Assembly: GCF_902859695.1 (NCBI RefSeq)
Contig: NZ_CADIJL010000006.1
Coordinates: 1 to 64,000 of the forward strand
Length of the DNA stretch: 64,000 nt
Direction of reading: 5' to 3'
Source: Achromobacter ruhlandii
GTDB lineage: Bacteria; Pseudomonadota; Gammaproteobacteria; Burkholderiales; Burkholderiaceae_B
Shown here: in pieces, positions 1 to 7,072 of the stretch
Position numbering within the stretch: position 1 is the stretch's first letter
Layout: each line of letters begins with the position of its first letter
Notes under the pieces: generated by a model
What the model saw: only the letters and a program-made list of their open reading frames with translations
Database searches by the model: none
Told to the model about the DNA's origin: nothing
Program-made: the position numbers and the translations under genes

Positions 1-2
1 AG

Positions 3-623
3 CCCCCGACCCCTGCCGGCGCGGTGCCCCCGCCGCCGGTTGCCGCGATGCCGCCGCCCGCGCCCGGCGCCGCCGCCCCGGTCGTGGCGCAGGGCCAGGT
101 CCAGCGTCTGCTGATCAATCCCTACGGCGAGGTCGACGGCCTGCGGCTGGCCGACGGCACCGTGGTGCGGTTTCCGCCGCATCTGTCCCAGGCGCTCAGC
201 GCGGCGATCAAGCCGGGCGACGCCGTCCGCGTCATCGGCCGCCCGCAGTCGCGCGGCAGCGTCAAGGCCGACGCCATCGTCAATGCCACCAGCGGCCAGA
301 CCGTCTACGACCAACCGCCGCCGCCGGACGCGGGACGGCCGCTGCCGCCGCACCTGCGCGCCCAGGCGCTGCGGCCGCAACGGGTGGAAGGCCAGGTCGA
401 TGCCGTGCTGACCGGCCCGCGCGGCGAGGCCAACGGCGTCATCCTGACCGACGGCAGCATCGTCCGCTTCCCGCCGGAGAGCCTGCGACTGTCGGTACTG
501 CCCGGCGCGCCGTTCGCCGCCGACGGCCTGGGAACGCGCAACGCCCTGGGCACGTCGCTGGAAGCGATCAGCGTAGGGACCAGCCTGTCGGCGCTGCAGC
601 CGCTGTATGACCGCACGCCCTGA
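3..623 (+). CDS. Repeat-containing hypothetical protein (5' truncated)
   Basis: The frame is open to the left edge of the window, so the true start probably lies upstream; a GTG at 24 is the first in-window candidate. After a Pro/Ala-rich stretch the protein carries two copies of a domain of about 60 residues. Each copy begins G-Q-V and contains a P-x-G-E segment followed by L-x-D-G-(T/S)-x-V-R-F-P-P, at roughly residues 27-90 and 120-180 counted from the GTG. The repeats look like small beta-strand modules, but I cannot assign a function. The gene lies 71 bases upstream of a co-directional transporter gene. Confidence 0.6.
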   Translation, partial: PPTPAGAVPPPPVAAMPPPAPGAAAPVVAQGQVQRLLINPYGEVDGLRLADGTVVRFPPHLSQALSAAIKPGDAVRVIGRPQSRGSVKADAIVNATSGQTVYDQPPPPDAGRPLPPHLRAQALRPQRVEGQVDAVLTGPRGEANGVILTDGSIVRFPPESLRLSVLPGAPFAADGLGTRNALGTSLEAISVGTSLSALQPLYDRTP

Positions 624-694
624 GCGCTGCCGCGTTCTTCCTGACCGGGCCGCCGCGCGGCGGCCTGCCCCTCATTCCCCCGGGATTTTCGAAG

Positions 695-1042
695 ATGTCT
701 CCCAAGCTCCTGCCCGTCGCCCTGCTGCTGGTCTCCAATGTCTTCATGACCTTCGCCTGGTATGGACACCTCAAGTTCGGCGAACGTCCGTTGTATGTCG
801 TTGTCCTGGCCAGCTGGCTGATCGCCTTCGCCGAATATTGCTTCGCGGTGCCGGCAAACCGCATCGGCCATGTCGTCTACAGCGCCGCCGAACTCAAGAC
901 CATGCAAGAGGTCATCACCTTGACGGTGTTCGCCGTGTTCTCGGTCTTCTACCTGGGCGAGCGTTTGACGCTCAATCACCTGGTCGGTTTTGGCTGCATC
1001 GGATTGGGCGCGTTCTTCGTCTTCAAGGGCCCCTTGCCCTAG
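695..1042 (+). CDS. DMT-superfamily small membrane protein, DUF486 family
   Basis: This 115-residue protein is almost entirely hydrophobic, with about four membrane segments. It matches the DUF486 family of the drug/metabolite transporter superfamily in length and in its central F-A-E-Y-C-F-A-V-P-A-N-R-I-G segment. Proteins of this size usually work as dimers in the inner membrane, but no substrate is established for the family. The start is the first ATG in frame. An MFS gene follows 9 bases downstream, so the two are probably cotranscribed. Confidence 0.75.
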   Translation: MSPKLLPVALLLVSNVFMTFAWYGHLKFGERPLYVVVLASWLIAFAEYCFAVPANRIGHVVYSAAELKTMQEVITLTVFAVFSVFYLGERLTLNHLVGFGCIGLGAFFVFKGPLP

Positions 1043-1051
1043 GAAACGATC

Positions 1052-2314
1052 ATGACGACCGCGCAAACGGACACCGACTCGCAGCGCTGGCTGGCGGGTG
1101 TCAACTTCTTCCTGGCCGACGTGCGCGACGGGCTGGGCCCGTTCCTGGGCGTGTTCCTGTTGGGCCATGGCTGGCACGCCGACGCCATCGGCTACCTGAT
1201 GACGGCCGCCGGCCTGGCGGGCATGCTGGCCACCACGCCGATGGGCGCGTGGGTGGATGCCTCGCGCCGCAAGCGCGGCCTGCTGGCCGGCGCCACCCTG
1301 GCCCTGATCGCCTGCAACCTGGCGCTGTGGGCCCAGCCGGTGGCCAGCGTGGCGGCCGCCACGCAGATCCTCGCGGCCATTATTGGCGCCCTGTTCGCGC
1401 CGGCCATCATGGGCCTGACGCTGGGGCTGGTCGGTCCGCGCGGCCTGCCGCGCCAGCTTGGGCTGAACGAGGCCTGGAACCACGCGGGCAACGTCGCGGC
1501 CGCGGCGCTGGCGGGCCTGGCCGGCTACCGCTGGGGCCTTTCGGCGGTCTTCGTGTTGATGGTGGTGGTGCCATGCGGGGCGTTCGTCTGCCTGGGGCGC
1601 ATCCGACCGTCGGCGATCGACCATGATGTCGCTCGCGGGGCCGAGCCCGCGGCCTCGGCCCCGGTGGGCCCGCAACCGGCGCCTGGCATCTGGCAAGTGC
1701 TGTCGCGCTCGAAAGCGCTGCGCCGGGTGGCATTGATCATGATGCTGTTCCACCTTGGCAATGCGGCCATGCTGCCTCTGCTGGGGCAGTCCGCCGTTGC
1801 GCGCGGCCAGGCCGATCCCAGCGCCTATACGGCGCTGACGATCATCGTCGCGCAACTGGTCATGATTCCGGTGGCGCTGCTGGCCGGACGCCACGCCCGG
1901 CAGTATGGCTATTGGCGGCTGCTCGCGTTGGCGTGCTGTGTGCTGCCGCTGCGCGGACTGCTGGCCGCGGCCTTGCCCGCCGCTTGCGCGCTGGTGCCGG
2001 TGCAGATGATGGATGGCGTCGCCGCCGGCCTGATGGGCGTGGCGCTGCCGGGGCTGGTGGCATCGATCCTGCGCGGAAGCGGGCATGTCAATGCGGGGTT
2101 GGGGGCGGTCATGGCCATCCAGGGCGTGGGCGCGGCGCTCAGTCCGGCCCTGGGCGGCTGGGTGGCGCAACACCATGGGTACGGCGCGGCCTTCATCGCG
2201 CTGAGCGGCGTCGCCACGCTCTCGTTGGCGCTGGTCGCAACCCACCGGACGGCGCGCGGCGGCGTGCGAACCGGTGACGCTCGGCGGGCCGCCGACGTAA
2301 ACTCTTGCCATTGA
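1052..2314 (+). CDS. MFS transporter
   Basis: This 420-residue polytopic protein has the hydrophobicity pattern of a 12-segment major facilitator. The loop between segments 2 and 3 (about residues 65-75) carries the MFS motif A pattern, G-A-W-V-D followed by R-R-K-R. A hydrophilic Pro/Ala-rich linker near residues 195-215 separates the two halves. It lies 9 bases after the DUF486 gene and probably shares its transcript. The sequence alone does not reveal the substrate; drug or metabolite efflux is the default expectation. The last 25 residues are polar and probably cytoplasmic. Confidence 0.8.
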   Translation: MTTAQTDTDSQRWLAGVNFFLADVRDGLGPFLGVFLLGHGWHADAIGYLMTAAGLAGMLATTPMGAWVDASRRKRGLLAGATLALIACNLALWAQPVASVAAATQILAAIIGALFAPAIMGLTLGLVGPRGLPRQLGLNEAWNHAGNVAAAALAGLAGYRWGLSAVFVLMVVVPCGAFVCLGRIRPSAIDHDVARGAEPAASAPVGPQPAPGIWQVLSRSKALRRVALIMMLFHLGNAAMLPLLGQSAVARGQADPSAYTALTIIVAQLVMIPVALLAGRHARQYGYWRLLALACCVLPLRGLLAAALPAACALVPVQMMDGVAAGLMGVALPGLVASILRGSGHVNAGLGAVMAIQGVGAALSPALGGWVAQHHGYGAAFIALSGVATLSLALVATHRTARGGVRTGDARRAADVNSCH

Positions 2315-2345
2315 CCATGCAGGCACCGGTGACAAAGGGGGCGCC

Positions 2346-3569
2346 ATGTTATCCACCTTGATATACCGCAGCCGGCTCTGTAGCGCCATGCGCGCTGACG
2401 ATTTCGACCTTCTCATACGGAAGGCCAGGGTGCGCAACGCGTCGTTGAACGTCACCGGCATCCTGCTTTTCGACGGCAGTCACTTCGTCCAGTTGCTGGA
2501 AGGGCCGCCGCAGGCGGTGGAGGCGCTGTTCGACACGATCCAACGCGACCCGCGGCATGGGAGCGTTGTGCGGCTCCTGCGCGACCAGGGACCGTTTCGC
2601 CGTTTCGAGGGCGATCAGATGGCAATGATCGACCTGCGTGAGTTCGAGGCGGCGCGGGTGCCCTCGCTCATCCTCGACAAGATGAAAAAACAGGCCAGGC
2701 TGGCTGCCAGCGACGACCGGGTCGCCAGGATTCTGACCTGGTACGCGCTCACGCGGGAAACCCGCCTCATCGCTGATGGCGACGATGGGGCGGGCTGGCG
2801 ATTCGAGGCGGACGCCGCCTTGCCCGAGCCTGGCTTGGGCGCGGACCAAGCCTACCAGTTCGCCCTGCAGCCGATCGTCGAGCCGATGCGGCGGGTGATC
2901 AGTTCGTTCGAATTCCTGATTCGTGGTCCGTCCGGCGGATCGCCGCAGGAGCTGTTCTCGTCCGTGCCGCCAGACCAGCGCTACCGGATCGACCTGGAGT
3001 CCAAGGCGTCCGCGTTTCGCCTGGCAAGCCGCCTGCATCTGGACGACATCAAGCTGTCGGTGAATCTGTTGCCCATGTCGTTGGTTGCCGATCCGTCCGC
3101 GGTGGACTTCCTGGTCGAGCAGATCGCGGGGTGCGGCTTGTCGCCCCGGCAGGTGATCGTGGAGATCACCGAGGAGGAGGCCATCGTGAACCAGGGCGAC
3201 TTCGGCGCGGCCATCGAGCGGTTGCGCCGCGCCGGCATTGGCGTGGCCATTGACGATTTCGGCGCGGGCTTCGCCGGCCTGTCGTTGCTGGCGGATTTTC
3301 AGCCGGACAAGCTCAAGATCGATCGCAAGATCATTCAGAACATCCATTCGGATGGCCCGCGGCAAGCGATTGTGCGCGCGATTGTCGAAGTGTGCGCGGC
3401 GTTGGGAATCACGCCCGTCGCCGAGGGCGTGGAACGGGTACAAGAGTGGCGTTGGCTGCAGGCGGCGGGGGTGGAGCGTTTCCAGGGTTACCTGTTCGCC
3501 CGGCCCGCGCTGAACGGCGTGCCGGCGGTCCGATGGCCGCGACGGTCTGGCGGACATCAGGGTAGCTGA
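2346..3569 (+). CDS. BLUF-EAL blue-light-regulated c-di-GMP phosphodiesterase
   Basis: This 407-residue protein has an N-terminal BLUF flavin domain (about residues 1-95), a short linker, and a C-terminal EAL domain (about 165-395). The BLUF photocycle residues are present: Y7 in L-I-Y-R-S-R, N31, and Q49 in F-V-Q-L-L-E-G. The semi-conserved Trp near residue 91 is replaced. In the EAL domain the signature reads E-F-L at 189-191, and the metal and catalytic positions are kept: N240, E273, D303-D304, K324, E360 and Q380. It should therefore hydrolyse c-di-GMP under blue-light control, like Klebsiella BlrP1, rather than being a degenerate EAL like E. coli BluF. A small helical gene follows 58 bases downstream. 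Confidence 0.9.
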   Translation: MLSTLIYRSRLCSAMRADDFDLLIRKARVRNASLNVTGILLFDGSHFVQLLEGPPQAVEALFDTIQRDPRHGSVVRLLRDQGPFRRFEGDQMAMIDLREFEAARVPSLILDKMKKQARLAASDDRVARILTWYALTRETRLIADGDDGAGWRFEADAALPEPGLGADQAYQFALQPIVEPMRRVISSFEFLIRGPSGGSPQELFSSVPPDQRYRIDLESKASAFRLASRLHLDDIKLSVNLLPMSLVADPSAVDFLVEQIAGCGLSPRQVIVEITEEEAIVNQGDFGAAIERLRRAGIGVAIDDFGAGFAGLSLLADFQPDKLKIDRKIIQNIHSDGPRQAIVRAIVEVCAALGITPVAEGVERVQEWRWLQAAGVERFQGYLFARPALNGVPAVRWPRRSGGHQGS

Positions 3570-3627
3570 GGGGGCGGACTCCGCCGCGGGATGGATTTCC
3601 AATCAAATCCGATGGGAGCACTCACCC

Positions 3628-3840
3628 ATGACAGTCAGATTGGCGGCCTTGAATCAGAGTCTGGTCACCGTAGCCAGGCTGATGGACACCGCGAATGATC
3701 TCGACGGCGTGAAAGCCGCGTTCGCGCTGCACGCGGAGGTGGCCTCGGGGTTGTTCAGATTGGTCGAGGCGGAGTTGCTGGAGCTTCGACAGAAACTCGA
3801 AGACGTGCAGGAAACGCTCAGGCAGGCGGGGCCGCGGTAG
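3628..3840 (+). CDS. Small all-helical hypothetical protein downstream of the BLUF-EAL gene
   Basis: This 70-residue protein is predicted to be entirely helical, with a heptad-like C-terminal half rich in Leu, Glu and Gln (about residues 35-65) that could form a coiled coil. A GGGAG sequence about 10 bases before the ATG is a plausible ribosome site. It lies 58 bases after the BLUF-EAL photoreceptor on the same strand and is followed by a convergent gene. I recognise no family. By position it may be a partner or output of the light-sensing phosphodiesterase, but that is inference. Confidence 0.55.
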   Translation: MTVRLAALNQSLVTVARLMDTANDLDGVKAAFALHAEVASGLFRLVEAELLELRQKLEDVQETLRQAGPR

Positions 3841-3901
3841 ATGCTGTCCGTGAGCCCGCGGCGCGCCAGACGCTCCGCCGCGGTGGGCGGCATGCGCAGG
3901 C

Positions 3902-4882
3902 TCAAGTCGCCTGAGCGCGGCCGCGATACTGAGAGGGCGTGAGACCGAAGCGCCGCTGGAAGGCCTTGGACAGTTGCCCCTCGGAACGGAATCCGGTGGT
4001 CCTTGCCAATGCCTTGAGCGACTGGTTGGCATCCAGGCCCGCGCGTACCGTTTCCAGCCGCAACGCTTCCAGGAAGGCGCGCGGCGTGAACCCGGTCGCG
4101 CGTGTGAATCCACGATGGAAGGTGCGGGGCGCCTGGCCCGCCGCCTGGGCCATGCGTTCGACGCTGATGGCCTCGGCCATGTGGCGGCGCAGCCAATCGA
4201 CCAGTTCGCCATAGGCGCCGGCCTGCCCCTCCAGAATAAGCGAATACTGCGCCTGGTTGCCGGGCCGCCGCAACGCCAGGTTCAATTGGCGCGCCACGCG
4301 AGAGGCCAGCCAGCGGCCCGCATCCTGCTCGACCATCGCCAGGCACATGTCGATGCCGGCGGTCACGCCGCCCGAGGTCCAGAGCCTGCCGTCCTGGACA
4401 TACAACGCGTCGGGATCCACATCCAGGTCGGTGAAATGCCCCGCCAGCAACTGCGCGGAACGCCAGTGGGTCGCCACGCGCCGACCGGCCAGCATGCCCC
4501 AGTGGGCCAGCAGGAATGCGCCCGTGCATACCGAGGCCAGCCTGCGCACACGCGGGCACGCCTGGTCCAGCCAGGCTCGCAACGCTTGATCCGCTCCGGC
4601 ATGCATCAACCCGTCCCGTTCGCCGCCCGCGATGATCAGCGTGTCGACGCTGGCGGGGGCGACGCTGGCGGCGGCTTCCGTGTGCAAGGTCAACCCGTTC
4701 GACAGCGTGATGGGGCCGCCGGCGCCGGACAGGACGACGACGCGGTAGGGGGTATCCACGCCCAGCGCGCCGGCCATCGCGAAGACATCGGCGGGACCCG
4801 CAATGTCCAGATGCTGCGCGGTGGGGAAGGCGAGGATCGCGATCAGGCGCGACCTGTCGGCTGGCGGGAGCGGGAGCGACAT
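3902..4882 (-). CDS. GlxA-type AraC family transcriptional regulator with DJ-1/PfpI-like domain
   Basis: The protein has 326 residues from the chosen ATG. The N-terminal half is a class I glutamine amidotransferase-like (DJ-1/PfpI) domain, with a nucleophile-elbow sequence S-V-C-T-G around C119. The C-terminal half (about residues 225-320) is an AraC helix-turn-helix domain ending in G-L-T-P-S-Q-Y-R. This is the usual GlxA-family layout and length. The frame stays open upstream, and alternative starts at 4912 or further out would add a poorly conserved extension; no strong Shine-Dalgarno site decides. It is transcribed away from a second DJ-1-fold gene 141 bases away, which is a likely target. 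Confidence 0.8.
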   Translation of the reverse strand: MSLPLPPADRSRLIAILAFPTAQHLDIAGPADVFAMAGALGVDTPYRVVVLSGAGGPITLSNGLTLHTEAAASVAPASVDTLIIAGGERDGLMHAGADQALRAWLDQACPRVRRLASVCTGAFLLAHWGMLAGRRVATHWRSAQLLAGHFTDLDVDPDALYVQDGRLWTSGGVTAGIDMCLAMVEQDAGRWLASRVARQLNLALRRPGNQAQYSLILEGQAGAYGELVDWLRRHMAEAISVERMAQAAGQAPRTFHRGFTRATGFTPRAFLEALRLETVRAGLDANQSLKALARTTGFRSEGQLSKAFQRRFGLTPSQYRGRAQAT

Positions 4883-5023
4883 GAGGGACGGGAGGGGAGG
4901 AACAGCCGCCATGGTAACGGCCAGTGGCAGAAAACGGCGGAATCTTGTCATTGCTGCCAGCCTTGCGGATGTTTTAGTCTCGCCGGGTTGAGGCCGGGCC
5001 TCGTCGAATGCAGGGGTACACCG

Positions 5024-6172
5024 ATGTCGGGCAAGGGGCGTCGTTCGGTTTTGTGGTGCGCATTGGCGTGCGTGCCGGTCGTCATTGCGACGCTTGTGTG
5101 GCGCGATCCAGGCGGTGTGCCGGCTCCCCTGTCCCGCCCGCAAGCGGGGCAGGCGCTGCCAGGCCCGCGCCTGTCCGCGGATCCGTCGCGCAGGCCGGTG
5201 GTTGCCGTGATCGCGCACAACGCGAACACCGAGTTGGTGGATTTCGTGGTGCCGTACGCCGTATTGAAGCGCGCCGGCGGCGCCGATGTGTGGGCGTTGG
5301 GGCTGGAGCCGGGACCCGTGCGCTTTTTCCCGGCATTGCGGGCGCGCCCCGACGCCGATATCGCCGCTTTCGACCAGCGCTATCCCGATGGCGCCGACTA
5401 CGTCATCGTGCCGGCCGTGCACGATGACGACGATCCACGATTGCTGGCGTGGGTGGCGGGCCAGGCCCGCAAGGGCGCGGTGGTCATCGGAATCTGCGAT
5501 GGGGTCTGGGTGCTGGCCCGGGCCGGCTTGCTGGAGGGCCGCGAGGCGGTATCGCATTGGTATTCCCGCGGCGCCCTTGCCGACGGCTTTCCCGGCGTGC
5601 GATGGCGTCAGGATCGGCGCTACGTGGCCGACGGGAATGTCGTGACCACCACGGGTGTCAGCGCCTCGATTCCGGTGTCGCTGGCGCTGGTGCAGGCGCT
5701 GGCGGGCCGGTCGCGGGCGCAATCGCTGGCGCGGGAGTTGGGGGAGGGCGAGTGGGGCGGGCCGCACCCCGGAGAGGGGTTCCGTCTCGGGCCGCGGCAT
5801 CTATACACCGCGGCGGCCAATGCGGTGGCGTTCTGGCGCCATGAAACTCTGGTGGCGCGGCTGGCGCCCGGCGCCGATGATCTGTATCTGGCGCTTGCCG
5901 CCGATGCGTTCGCCCGCAGCTACCGGACCTCGATCGTTGGAAGAACCGGCGATGCGGGGCCGGTCACGTTGGCGAGCGGCCTGGTCTATCTGCCAGACGA
6001 CGGGGCGGATGCCGGCGAGGCGTCATTGCCGTGGCTCGCGGAAAAGCCCGTGGCCGAGGGGGAGCCGCGCGCGGCGCTCGCCCGCATGCTGGATCTGCTG
6101 CAGGATCGCTACGGCCAGGCGACAGCCGATTTCGTGGCATTGCAGTTGGAGTATCCGAGGCCCAAACGCTGA
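5024..6172 (+). CDS. Membrane-anchored DJ-1/PfpI family protein
   Basis: This 382-residue protein begins with one hydrophobic segment (about residues 9-26) that looks like a signal anchor. A DJ-1/PfpI domain follows (about 57-245), with the nucleophile elbow G-I-C-D-G at C158. The C-terminal 130 residues have no helix-turn-helix and match nothing I know. It resembles the ligand-domain half of GlxA regulators placed outside the membrane. It is divergently transcribed from a GlxA-type regulator, which makes joint regulation likely. Its enzymatic role (amidase, glyoxalase-like, or sensor) cannot be told from sequence. Confidence 0.7.
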   Translation: MSGKGRRSVLWCALACVPVVIATLVWRDPGGVPAPLSRPQAGQALPGPRLSADPSRRPVVAVIAHNANTELVDFVVPYAVLKRAGGADVWALGLEPGPVRFFPALRARPDADIAAFDQRYPDGADYVIVPAVHDDDDPRLLAWVAGQARKGAVVIGICDGVWVLARAGLLEGREAVSHWYSRGALADGFPGVRWRQDRRYVADGNVVTTTGVSASIPVSLALVQALAGRSRAQSLARELGEGEWGGPHPGEGFRLGPRHLYTAAANAVAFWRHETLVARLAPGADDLYLALAADAFARSYRTSIVGRTGDAGPVTLASGLVYLPDDGADAGEASLPWLAEKPVAEGEPRAALARMLDLLQDRYGQATADFVALQLEYPRPKR

Positions 6173-6196
6173 TTGCGCGCGAGCGTCGGCGCCAGG

Positions 6197-7072
6197 CTAC
6201 CCCGCGTTGTCCCGGTCCAGCGACCGCAACTTCTCCGGGATCTGATAGCGCTGGCCGTCGAACTTCAGCGTGCGCGGGGTCTTGCCCTTGTCGACGACCT
6301 TTTCCTGGCAGTCGCCTTTCTGCAAGGCCGCGCGGCTCGACTCGTACGACTCGCTCGTGACCAGGTCGCGGTATCCGTGGGTGGCCGTGTCGCCCACGGA
6401 CAGGGTGACCACGCGGCTGTTGAATCTGCCGGCGCAGTTGGTGTCCCATTCACCGGTCGAGCGGCTGGCGATCAGGCCGTCCAGCACCATCGCCAGCCCC
6501 TTGGGGCCGATATCGAACAGGCGCAGGCTGGTTTCGTCGAAGGGATTGGCGCGTGAGGCGCCGACGTGGGAGATCCGCAAGCCGAAGGCGCGGCGGCCCG
6601 GGGCAAGGTCATAACGGGCGGTGTCGAAGGATACGTTGGTGATGCGTATGGCATCGTCCGACATCACCCCGGGCAGCAGGATGTCATGGCGCGTCTTCAG
6701 GGTGGCGCGGTCCAGCACCAGGATGCGCAGGTCGCCCGTGTGGCCGTCGTCCTGGTTGGGCGTGTCCTGCATCAGTGGAATCGCCGCCAGCAGCAGGTCG
6801 GGGTGGGCCGGCCACGTCTTGCAGATCACGGCGAAAGGCTCGCCGTAATCGGCGTCGGCGATGCGGATGACGATGTTGTCGCGGCCAAGAAGGAGGTTGC
6901 CGTCCTTGTCGGCGGCGGGCGCCTGGGGATAGGCCGCGCGCACGATCGCCTCGGCCTGCGGGCAGGCGTCACGGGCGGCGTGCGCGGCGCCGGGGGCGAG
7001 CAAGGCGGCCAGCGCCAGGGGGGCGGCCAGGGCGGACAGGGAACGGAGCATGTCGGATGTCGGGGTTGTCAT
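6197..7072 (-). CDS. Secreted hypothetical protein
   Basis: This 291-residue protein has an N-terminal signal peptide ending near A-A-H-A. If translation starts at the internal ATG (7051), the leader is a standard length. Its ATG overlaps the stop of the upstream gene (ATGA), so the two are translationally coupled. The mature part contains several Cys, Asp and Gly positions and strand-rich segments, but I recognise no family. Export to the periplasm and partnership with the PIG-L/propeller protein encoded just upstream are inferred from the leader and the operon. Confidence 0.65.
   Translation of the reverse strand: MTTPTSDMLRSLSALAAPLALAALLAPGAAHAARDACPQAEAIVRAAYPQAPAADKDGNLLLGRDNIVIRIADADYGEPFAVICKTWPAHPDLLLAAIPLMQDTPNQDDGHTGDLRILVLDRATLKTRHDILLPGVMSDDAIRITNVSFDTARYDLAPGRRAFGLRISHVGASRANPFDETSLRLFDIGPKGLAMVLDGLIASRSTGEWDTNCAGRFNSRVVTLSVGDTATHGYRDLVTSESYESSRAALQKGDCQEKVVDKGKTPRTLKFDGQRYQIPEKLRSLDRDNAG

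Noticed and set aside
305-2461. 718-codon open frame on the minus strand
   Set aside because: It lies antisense to three well-supported genes, and its translation is Arg/Gln/His/Gly-rich with no family pattern. Such frames are common shadows in very GC-rich DNA.
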